The notes beneath the pieces were generated by a model. It was not told where the DNA came from, ran no database searches, and saw nothing but the letters and a program-made list of their open reading frames with translations. Of a DNA stretch of 64,000 nucleotides, positions 1 to 10,700 are shown in pieces. Both the position numbers and the translations under genes were made by a program. The DNA is from Beta vulgaris subsp. vulgaris (Eukaryota; Streptophyta; Magnoliopsida; Caryophyllales; Amaranthaceae): assembly GCF_026745355.1 (NCBI RefSeq), contig NC_079202.1, positions 37,722,543-37,786,542 of the forward strand, read 5' to 3'. The number at the start of each line of letters is the position of its first letter. Position 1 is the first letter of the stretch.

Positions 1-9
1 GGACCTTTA

Positions 10-507
10 ATGTTTGATCGGAAACTTGTGATTATGAAAAGTTGGGTAGCTGATATTGATTTACATGTTGAAGAGGTTAAAATTGTTCCTACTTGGGTGA
101 AGCTACCTTGCTTGCCTTTGAAGTATTGGGGCAAGGGCACACTGAATAAGATTGTGAGTTTGATCGGAAAGCCAATAAGAACTGAGAGAGAAACTGCTCA
201 AAAGGATATCATTGAATATGCTCGTGTCTTAGTTGAGGTTTCTATTGAGAAGAAATTTCCTAAGGAAATCTCATTTATGAATGAAAATGGTGTTCTTATA
301 AAGCAACAGGTGATCTTTGAGTGTAAGCCTATTATTTGTGGAGATTGTGGCGGGATAGGGCATACACAAGAAGAATGCAGACGTAACAAGTATGAGGTGG
401 CTATTAGGAAGATCAAACCGAAACAGGTGTGGGTTGCTAAGGAAGTAGCGAAACATGTTGCTTCAGTTCAAATTCCTGCTGTTATAGAGGGTAATATGAC
501 TGATTAG
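10..507 (+). pseudogene. LINE ORF1 fragment (DUF4283-like region plus CCHC zinc knuckle)
   Basis: This is a 165-residue reading frame whose start is only the first Met in the window; the true start is probably upstream. The middle (about residues 25-115) resembles the DUF4283 region of plant LINE ORF1 proteins. Residues 104-123 form a zinc knuckle, CX2CX4HX4C (CGDCGGIGHTQEEC). ORF1 proteins of this family are thought to bind element RNA. The frame ends at 505-507, before the endonuclease frame that starts near 660. It is the ORF1 part of the decayed LINE and should not be read as a host gene. Confidence 0.75.
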
Positions 508-657
508 GAGACAGAGGTGGTTGTTATTCAAATATCTCATCAGCAGTGTAAGAGTGTGGTATCAGGGTTGGAAAAGGACCCTTTTCAGGGTACCATGGAA
601 GCTGCACCTCCAATATTCAATGTACCTGGAGGTAGAGAGGAGGTCATTCCTCCTAAT

Positions 658-1437
658 GGATAAGCTTGGTTTCTGGAATGTTAGGGGTCTAAATAGTCCT
701 TTAAAACATGGAGATATTAAATGGTGTTTTAATCATTATAATATTGCACTATTTAGACTCCCAGAAAGAAGGGTGAAACCTTTGAATTTTCAAAAGGTTT
801 TCCCTAAGATATGCAATGGGTGGTACGTTGTTACTAATTAGTCTCATCATCAAGGGGCTAGGATATGGATTGTCTGGCTGGTTAATGTTTTTTCTATGAA
901 AATATGGGGATCTTCTATGCAACATATACACTGTATTGTGGAGCATAGGCCTACTAGGAAGAGTTTTGCTCTTACAGTGGTCTATGGTTCAAATGAAGTA
1001 GATGAAAGAAAGAATCTATGGAAGGATCTATATGATATTAGTGGTAGTATCACAGGTGCTTGGGTGGTGTTAGGAGATTTTAACGATGTACTTAACATTG
1101 GTGAATGAATAGGCTCATCTATTACTTTGGAAGAGGTGACAGATTTTAGGCAATGCTTGAGGAATAGTTGCCTGCAAGAGATGGAGACTTATGGTCCAAG
1201 ATTTACTTGGTCAAACAAACAGGAGGGCAAAAACAGGGTTTTCTCTAAAATGGATAGGGTATTTTGTAATTAGAAATGGTTGGACATGGTTCCAGATTGT
1301 TGTGCTTCTTTCCTGCCAGAAGGAATTTATGATCATTGTTCGTGCTTAATCAAGATTGAACAAGATGTGGTGAGACACAACATACCATTCAAGTTCTGCA
1401 ATATGTGGACTCTCTCTGAAGATTTTATATGATTGTG
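658..1437 (+). pseudogene. LINE ORF2 endonuclease fragment
   Basis: A frame starting near 658 reads LGFWNVRGLNSPLKH, the typical start of a plant L1 endonuclease (WN-RGL motif). It stops at 839 and resumes in pieces, including a segment ending GAWVVLGDFNDVLNIGE (about 1054-1106), where GDFN is the conserved endonuclease core motif. Further remnants (FTWSNKQ-like, about 1200) continue in broken frames to about 1437. Several stops show that it is not functional. Confidence 0.75.
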
Positions 1438-1574
1438 CAGCAGGCTTGGCAGTGTAATGTAGTGGGTGTGCCTATGTTTAGAGTTATTAAGAGACTGAAA
1501 GCTTTGAAAAAGGGGAGTTAAGGAAGTAGAATAAAAACCAATTTTCAGATATTGAAAATGAAGCTAGCTTAGCT

Positions 1575-2872
1575 TTGACTAGGCCTGTGGCTATTCAGCA
1601 GCAGATTTATTTGAATCCTATGGATGTAGATTTGCATATTCAAGAATCTAAAGCTAAAGAAGAGTATTCTAAGCTAAATAAGGCTAGAATGTGTTTTCTG
1701 CACCAAAAAGTTAAACAAGGTTGGATAAAAGGAGGGGATGAAATTTCATCATATTTCTATGCCTGGTTAAAGAAGAGGAGGTCCCATAATCATGTCTACA
1801 AAATTAAAAATCTTGCTGGTGTTTGGCAAGATACTGCTCATGGAATTGAGACTGCATTCATGGAATTTTATACAGATCTTCTTGGGACTAATTATAATAC
1901 ACATGCTCATGTTAGCAAGAGGGTGGTTGTTGAAGGCCCTTTGGTGTCTGAAAGTCAACAAAGGGAGTTGTGTATTATGTTCACAGGGGAAGATGTAAAA
2001 GCTGCTATGTTTGATATAGATGAAAATAAGTCAGGTGGGCCAGATGGATACTCTAGTGCGTTTTTAAAAAAAACATGGGTTTATATTAGAGGTGATATCA
2101 TTGATGCAGTGTTGAATTTTTTTCAGACAAGGAAGTTGTTAAAACAGATCAATGCTACTACCCTGTGTCTGGTGCCTAAAGTAGATCAGCCTGAAAGTGT
2201 CACACGATTCAGGCCCATTGCCTGCTGCAATGTGTTATATAAAATAATTTCTAAGATGCCATGCTCCGGACTTAAGATGGTTTTTACAAGCATCATCAAT
2301 CCAGTACAAATTGCCTTTGTTTCTAACAGACAGATCATGCACAACATTCTCGTCTGTCAAGATCTTTTAAAGCATTATAAAAGGAAGAACTCCCTCCTAG
2401 ATGTATAATGAAAATTGACTTAAGGAAAGCGTATGATTCCTTAAGTTGAAAATTTATTAAGGAACTTATGGTGGCTATGTAGTTTCCTGAACAATTCATT
2501 AATTGGGTCATGGTGTGCATCTTTTTCCCCTCTTATTCTTTAAGCTTCAATGGAGGTATGTCTGGTTTTTTTCAGGGGAAAAAAGGCCTCAAGCAAGGGG
2601 ATCCCATTTCCTTTCAGCTGCTTGTGATAGCTATGGATTACTTCTCAAGGATTCCGGCAATTATGAGAAAGAGAGAAGACTTCAACTATCACTATAGATG
2701 CAATCACCTAAAGCTAAATCATCTAATTTTTGCAGATGATCTAATGCTTTTCTGTAAAGGTGAAGTGAATTTTGTTGTTCTCATGGTCAAAGCATTGAAA
2801 GCTTATTCAGAAGTTTCTAGTTTATTTGCAAACAAAAAGCCAATGGACCTTTATATTATGGCAAAAGATTAA
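1575..2872 (+). pseudogene. LINE ORF2 reverse transcriptase fragment
   Basis: The 277-codon frame at 1575-2408 contains L1 reverse transcriptase blocks: SGGPDGYSSAFLKKTW, RFRPIACCNVLYKIISK and QIAFVSNRQIMHN. After a stop at 2406-2408 the RT continues in another frame (2510-2872) with GLKQGDPISFQLL and the catalytic FADD box (LIFADDLMLF). The RT therefore keeps its core motifs but is split by at least two frame changes. The RT C-terminal part, zinc-binding region and RNase H are missing downstream. Confidence 0.85.
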
Positions 2873-2989
2873 AGGAGTTCGGGCTATTACATCATTTATG
2901 TATTTTTGAGTCGTTTCATCATTTATGTATTTTTGGGTCTTTTATATTTATCAATGTTAAAAATATTGTACATGTTTCTTTCCTTTCAA

Positions 2990-3224
2990 GGTGGATCGAA
3001 GGTGTAGATTTGGCGGGTGGTGGGGCGAGAAAATGGGGATTAGGCAGGTATGGATACCCACACAAGTGATGGGACGAGGATGGTTTTATGTCCATACCCG
3101 TCGGGGCGGGGATGGGGATAGCCTTTGTACCCGCCATGAGGGTGGGATGGGGATGGAGATGGGGATTATATTAATAGGTGGGGATGGGAAGAAAAAATCC
3201 CGCCCCACCCCAGTTGCATCCCTA
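2990..3224. mobile_element. hAT-like element fragment (G-rich subterminal repeats)
   Basis: The right edge ends ...GTTGCATCCCTA; on the other strand this reads TAGGGATGCAAC, a terminal sequence style common in plant hAT elements. The interior is full of GGGGATGGGG and its complement, the expected kind of subterminal repeat. A convincing left terminus and an 8 bp target duplication were not found, so this is a fragment or a decayed short element. Confidence 0.35.
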
Positions 3225-4507
3225 ATCGCGAGATACTCCGGTAGTGGTGTTGGGTTTGGCGGGCATGACGGTTTCAAAGGAGTGCTACTCCTCATATCGG
3301 AGGGAGTATTAGTGAAGCTAAAGACGCGTTTTGGTAGAGGATGAGTGTAGGAATCAACTACATTCAATCATGGTTTCGGTATGGGTGTATGTGATTGTGC
3401 AACAATGTGGTGATGCTTGTGGTGGTGTATGTTGGTTGGAGGTGCCGGTGGTGGAGTAAATTAGACTATTAGAGGAGAGAGAAGGAGGTTCTTGAGGTTG
3501 AGATTAAGGGGGAGAGAGGAGGGGGAAAGAAGCAAATATATTAAAATGAAAATAAATAAGTATTTTAATTTGTTTAATAGGTTTCAGGTCAAAGGACTCA
3601 TTTTGAGAAGATTGGTGTTAAGGGGGATTATTTTGAAATTATTAAAAGTTGGATCATTTTTAAGCAGATCACCGAAAGGTGAAATTATAAAAATCAAATT
3701 TTCCAATTTTCACTTGCATTATAATTTGAAAAAAAAGATTAAGTCTCCTATTATCATATCAATATAAAGATTTCAAAATACTTGCTACGACCCATATGCT
3801 CAGGTTCAAATACTAGCATACACATCCATATAAATAGAGACATCCCCTCATTTTGTACATCCTTATTTGTGAGCTCATATGTAAGCAGGCATACAAAACA
3901 TTATTTCTAAAGTATCTTTCTATTCTATGTTGGGCACTTCCCTAACATGATTTCTAATGTACACATCTATATCAAGCTACAAAAAATATCAAGCTAAAAA
4001 AATTAATTAGTCTTGTAAAAAACTAGCTACTTTTAATTTGAAATTAAGCAATCGTCCAAGCCTAATATGATGAAGTGGACGAACCACCTTTCTGAATATA
4101 GGAACTATTTTAATCTATTTGGTGGTCAGTTTAATTTATTTAGTATCAGTTTAATTCATTCAGTAATCAAATTGTTTAATCTACTTAGTGACTAACTTAA
4201 TACATCCTGTAAAAATGCTGGGTTATTTTTTGACATTGTCTACTGTAATTCGAGATTTAAAGGTAAACAAAGAAAGAAGAAGAAAAGGACGATTAGCTTG
4301 GTATGAGATGTCTAGAAATAATATTGGATTAGAGTGAGAAGAGATGTACTTGTTAGGAGAATGTAGGCTTAAATTTGTCTAATTTTAACATAAAGTTAGA
4401 TCGCCTATTTTGATAATTGTTGAAACTGAATTTGCTTTGTCAATATCCATTTGAATTTTTGTATAAGCTGATTATAATATAATAGTGTCCATCAACTAAG
4501 ACAAAGT
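3225..4507. other. Intergenic, AT-rich, no gene seen
   Basis: Short open frames here show no recognisable domain or codon pattern. No structural RNA or promoter could be identified. A short purine-rich patch (about 3470-3540) is low complexity. The region separates the decayed LINE from the 3' end of the NDUFAF5 homologue. Confidence 0.5.
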
Positions 4508-4596
4508 AGAGGTTATCATGGGACGGAACGGGCTTTGGCCAAATTCTGTGACCAAAACCCGTCCATTTTCGGGCCGTCCCCATGTAGATCACCTCT
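4508..4596. mobile_element. Short inverted-repeat element (MITE-like)
   Basis: The left edge reads AGAGGTTATCATGGGACGG. The right edge, read on the other strand, is AGAGGTGATC followed by TACATGGGGACGG. The inverted repeat covers most of the 89 bp, with an inner CGGGC/GCCCG pair, so the single strand could fold into a hairpin. No clean target duplication was found. The class is uncertain. Confidence 0.45.
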
Positions 4597-4769
4597 AAAA
4601 CAAAGCAATAATGCTATTGTACAGTGCTCCAACTTATAATTGCTAGTTATGCAATGATCGAGATAACATCATCTTACTCCTCATAAACGATCAAATTTTT
4701 AAAATCTGGATATAACATTTACTAAGAACCAAAAACAGCAAAAACTTCAAAAGTTAAAACTTGTTTGAG

Positions 4770-7700
4770 CTAGTAATTTTCATTTCCAAATTGCTTCTGA
4801 AGGTCTCCAAATGATACCGTGGCAGATCCTCTCCTTTTAGCCTTCTGTTGAGATGAGTGTTCTTTCCACCCTGTCATAAAGATCACCTGCAATATTCATC
4901 ACCCAAAAAAAAGTTTTTACACATCAGGTTTATTATATCTAAATCTAATTCATTGCAGCTTCCTTTGGAATATGATTTGTAGGGAGGGGGTTGATCACAT
5001 ATGAAATTAGCATTGATAAAGTATCTTTAAATCATCTCACTCTCGATCAAATGAATGGCCATGAAATATGTAACATCTAAATCAACTCAAAGTTATATCC
5101 AATCTAACAAAATCTTCAAGAGAAAGAAAGCGAAGCACACCGCATCCATATTCCTGAACTGAAAACTCTCGTACTGAAGACGTTCTCATATTAGCATACA
5201 GTATTTACAATGAAATCGAAAGATAATATGAAAATCCATATTAAGTTGACATTCATATTAGAGGGTAACTACATGATGGGACATAATTATCTTTTTCCCT
5301 TGTTTATTGACATGGAGCCATCAACGATGGTACAGATGACCTCATTCAATATAAGCATCACTTCCTCCACCCAAGGTTCTCGGAAGAAAAGCATTACCTC
5401 ATGACCAAGATGTCAGCTTCACATGTTTTCCTTAAGGCACATATGCAATGTGCTCCACCAGAAAATTCAAAGCAGAACACGGGAAAGAGATTCAACAGTT
5501 CCCCATTCCAGCAGGCTTCATATGATATAAGGTATAATGGGAAAAATGTTGAGCAGGAAAATTATTGTAATCCACCAGATAATTCACAGCAGCAAAGAGG
5601 CTAAGAGATTATAAAGTGGTTCACTCCAGGAAGGGGGGATTCATATGCGATATGGTACTTATATGAAAAATATTTCAGCAACAAGAATAACAAGTTAATA
5701 CAAGCAAGACCTGATCCTAAAAGGTTACACTACCTGCAGAGTGTAGATGAAGGCAACTAGTACACAGAAAATGAAACATGGATTCAGTGTTACCTAATTC
5801 CCTAATCCCCCCGTGAATCGCGAATTGAAAAAAGCGAATTATGGTCGGTTTTGGTTCATTTTTGGGTCATTTTGGGCGAATTGGCGAATTAGGTAACACT
5901 GCATGCATTCATTGGCAGGAAGCATCCTGGAAGAATATGAAAAGGAGACAGCCACTTGAACAAAGAATCCAATATCACCTGAAATGTCGCAGGTACAGTA
6001 CCGTCTTCAGCCCCAAACATTGATTGATAGACAGCAGCTGTTGCCAGTGCAGTCTCTTTATTCAAAATCTGCAGTCGTTACATATCATCAGTGCCTCTAC
6101 AGACATGGAGAAGCATATTTAAAGAAAATACAGTAGAAGAATATCTCACATTGTTCCTCTGCACAAGAGCATTAGTTTCACCCATTGCACGAAGATGTTC
6201 AATTAACTGCAAAGCTACATCAGCAGACAATTACCACCACATGTATCATTAAAATAAAAAAACCACATGTAACAGAGACTACACAGAAAAACAACTCATA
6301 TACACAATTCGATTCATCTAACCCAAAATTACATTCCTTTGAAGCTGACAAACAAATGGAAAATAATTAAACTGGACATGTCAGATCGGGAAGATAAACA
6401 AAAAAGCATCTACTAACTAACTTCCATAATTAACTTCCCAACTCTAAGTGGCACGAGAGATTAAGTGAATAGAGAGAGAGAGAGGGTGTAAGAGAGAGTA
6501 TTGGAATTGTGACAGAAAAAGGTTGCTGTGGTGGAGAGAAGTGACCTCAACCCTAAAAAAGAAAATGGGAAGTTTCTTGGAGCACCCAAAAAGGAAAGTG
6601 GGAAATTATTTCAAGACAGGAATACCGTGTTAATTTTACCTTTTTTCAAAAAGTTATTCAGTCTAGTGTCTACGTACTTGTGACTGTTGACAAGAACCAA
6701 GAAGTTCCATTAAAATGGCACTTCAGTTTATATATTTCCTTTCCTTTATTTTTTAAAGTCTTTCTATAACAGTCCTATCATATTTGAAGGTAAAAATTGG
6801 AGTGAACCACGGAAAAAGTGACAAGGTTCTTTCCAGCTCCCAATATCAGACAAACAAAGTGCAAATTTGTATTTCCAAAATATGAAAATATGCAAGACCT
6901 CCACCTATGAGCAGATTTTTCACGCAATGCTATGGTTTCTGGATATGAATGAAAGTAAATGTCACTAACTCATTCTGCTTGTCAGCAGGTCGGCTCTGTC
7001 CCCCACCCCTCCTCTACCACACCAAAAGACTACTACTATTTCTATGCTTAACCCATATTGCATTGGGAGACCCCAGATGTACTTAATGCTGTTCAGTTCA
7101 CCTTCAACAATTTGATTCTTATCAAGAACAATAAAGCTTTCTTTATCACATATAAGCAAGTCTTTTGACTAGCAAAAATTAATTCCGGGTTTTTAACACG
7201 AAATTCAGAATTAAAAGAACGCTATTTACATGTAAAGTTTTTACCAACAGAAAAGCAATTGCTCATCACCAACGCAGAGAGACACACAAGTCCTCTGAAT
7301 GGTACTCGTCAACCTTCCTAAAGGCATTTGGGAATCCTAGGGAACATTGTCTTGCAAAGAAAAGTTTGAAGATTTCCATCTTTAATTCTCCAACCCTCCA
7401 ACAAATTTCTCTCAAGGGAGGAGCAAATGCATACCTTCACTTCATCACTTTTCTCATTTCCTTTCCATAACAGTAGAGAACTTCCAATTTTCCAAATGCC
7501 CTTTAATATTGCTTCGTATTTACTGGTCACAGAATATAATAAGGAAAAACTAGCAAGCACTAAAAAGATCCAAGGCATGCCAGCACAACCTGCTAATCTA
7601 CTGTAGAGCTTTCACAACACCCTCGGTTCCTCGTGTTATTGATACTAACGATAGTATCACTAATAGATCAGTTTAGGACACCACAAGAAAGGTGGATTTC

Positions 7701-10700
7701 CCATGATTATATTGTTGTGCATTTATTACTCAAATAAGTCGGTTTTCATAGGATAAGACGCCGAAGATTCTCAGCTGGAATATAAAAGAAAATCCAAAAT
7801 GCGAACTGCACTTTGCCAATGGCTACAGACATCGCACCCAATCAAAATCTAAACTAAAAGCATATAACTAGAACTGATCGCTTTTTTTAAGGAAAGAGTA
7901 AAGGGAATTAGTCCAGATAGATAAGATTTCAAAACTTTTCAGATCATATTATGCAATTTTGATCCTATTCATACAGAATGTAGCACATTTTTTAAGATTT
8001 AGCGTACTTAATTTGGGGACCATAAAAGTGGCCATGTGGAACTCACCACTTTCATACTTGACAGTATATTCATCTACATCAACACCTGGAAGAGTGAAGC
8101 CTGCCCTTGTCAAAAGATTTCCTGCATCTCGTACCTGAGAGACCAAAGAAGTGGAAATACTAAAAAATCTAGGGAATAATGAAGATTTGGGATTGTAAAC
8201 ACTACTTGGTGATATGCTTGACTACCAATGTTCCTCCAAATTCTCTTCTTCTTCCTCATCTCGATATTCCTAAATTTTTTATATATATTACAGCTGGTAT
8301 CAGAAATTTAAATCACATTGACATTATAAGCAATGACCATTTTTTCTTCAGCATATATTATTTATCACGGAAACAAGATAGAGAGAAGGATCGGGGGGGC
8401 CGGGGGGGGGGGGATATCTAGTATTCGAAAAAAAGGATTTTCCTTCCAACCTAACACAGTTTTTTTCTGGCTGTTGTACAGCCGGCAGCTAAAGTAGAGG
8501 CCATAAAAGAGCCAAGAACCAAGTTATTCATCTTCTTTTGACCAAATCATGCAGTAGCTGTAGCTCATACATGAAGTCATAAATTGACTAAACAACTTTA
8601 CATCGATCAGGCGAAAAAGAAACCAAGAAAATCTGAATATGCATAGTTTACGCAGAAAGAGTTAGTGGTATCAAATTTCTGAGGGGAGCGCTTTGACAAC
8701 CTTTCTTTCCTCTCCCAGAAATATTTATCAAAAGTATATTTCAAATAAATGATAAAAGAAGTGCATATTTGATGTAACACTTGTTTTTACGAGAACTTGA
8801 TTTACATTCTTTGTCTCTCTCCCACCACGTGTAGGCTCTCTTATCACCTAAATCCTCTTTCTCAGTTTTGATAGGATAAATTCAGTAAAAAAACACTCTC
8901 AAGTTCAACAGGATTTAGATAAGTTCAATTGCAACAAGAATATTGCCGGTGAGAAGAACATTCCCCACTATATGACAAATAGATGACCTTGATATGCTCT
9001 ACGTCATTTTATATGATAGAACTATAGAAGTGTTCTAAATGTCCAATCTATGCAACTATTATATTGTGTTTTTTTTTAGTATTTAATTATTGATTCAGGA
9101 GCTTGATATACAATTGATTCATATCGGTGTATTCGATGAAAAACATGTAATAGTGTGGCCAATTCGATATTGAGCCTGGGATTTTAGGAGGACGATGACC
9201 AACTCCAATCCTGTTTTCACTCCAGCATATATTCCACTAAAAGAGTGTTTTGCATTCCAATGACCTAATATGCATGTCTAACTTGAGTGATTAAGGTTTT
9301 TTTTAGCATCTTATAGTCTCTATTCTCTAAAGCAGCCGGTGCACCTGTCCTCCATCTTCGTTCGAAAATTCTGACCCCTCGACTATTAGAAGAAACTCCC
9401 TTGAAGAGTGTCCCATTAACAATGGATAAGGACTTTCACTCACAACTCACAAGTGGCTATTGACATAATCCTGTACCTTCTCCAATTCCAGCTAATTAGA
9501 TCATTAAGGAAGTGACGAGTCATGCACTGGATTTCGCAGTTTGCTCATAACCTGCTAATTTTCTTTATTATTTATTGGGATCCCCCATGCCCCACCAGTC
9601 ACCCTCTTCTTTTCCCTCTTTTAGAAGTTGTTGCAGGATCTGTTAAGTGCAAAGTGAATCATATAGCTAATACTTCAAAAAAGTTTCAGAAGAATGCATC
9701 CTAGCTTCTTGGTCACACATCCCAGATGGGCAAAAAACAAATAATTAAATGATAATAGTTCCAGTCAAAAACCATATACTTTGACATTGATCCTGACTTT
9801 TGCCAGGAACCAACAACAGCTGATGATTAAAAAGTGCACAAGGCGAGACTGAAGACAGAATACCTGTGCCAGAGGAGATAAACGGGGACTAATGCCACCT
9901 TCACGTTCCATTTGTGCAACGGTACATGCTATCCTCAATTCTCTAACCATTCCCAAATATAAAATAATCAGAACTCTCTCAACACCCAAAAGGGTAGATT
10001 ATCCATAAATAAGAGAGTTGGATAAACAACTTTAATGTTTCTCCACCAAGAATGGCAGCTAAGAAGAGACCATCAGGCTTCAACGCCAATCTGCTCTGCA
10101 GTAAACAATAGTTTAAGAAAAATTACACTTAGCAAAAGACAAAGCAAAAGATGTATCAACCCATACTTCTTTGTCCAAAGCGGGAAAATACATACATGAA
10201 TCTGTTGGCATAGAAGCATATACCTGTATCATGGCACCAGGAAGATCATTTGTCCAGTGCAGTCCTAAACAGCTGATGACCAGATCCAATGAACTAAAAA
10301 AAAAGTAGCTATGAGGTCTATGATTATTCAGCATTCATTTATTGAAAACAATTGAGCAGAATCCCAAAGTTGAGTTCATACAAATTACAAGGACCTCGGA
10401 ATGTTAATGGCATTATTTAAATTCCTCAAACAGATATATAGTCCTTTATAACTCATGTTATTGAGGACATAACTAATCACACCTTTCTTTCACTGGTAGA
10501 AACTCTTCATCACCTACGACAAAAGATATTTCAACATTTTGGTCAGGCATATCCTTCTCAGCATCCTTACATAATTTGACCATATCAATTGAAGTATCCA
10601 TCATAATGAGCTTTTCAACACCGCCTGACATTCACCAAAAATAGAAAAGGGAACACCGTCTGACTTAGGATGGTTTAATCTTATAGTTAATCTGATAAGA

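Larger units (their letters stand above)
1..2875 (+). mobile_element. Decayed L1-type LINE (non-LTR retrotransposon), 5' end outside window
   Basis: The stretch carries the expected order of plant L1 parts on the plus strand: an ORF1 with a DUF4283-like region and a zinc knuckle (10-507), an apurinic-like endonuclease (from about 660 to 1430) and a reverse transcriptase (1575-2872). Stops and frame changes break ORF2 into at least four pieces, for example at 839, 1106, 2406 and 2872. No poly(A) tail or target duplication is visible at the right end, so it is a truncated or eroded copy. The left end lies beyond the window. Confidence 0.85.
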
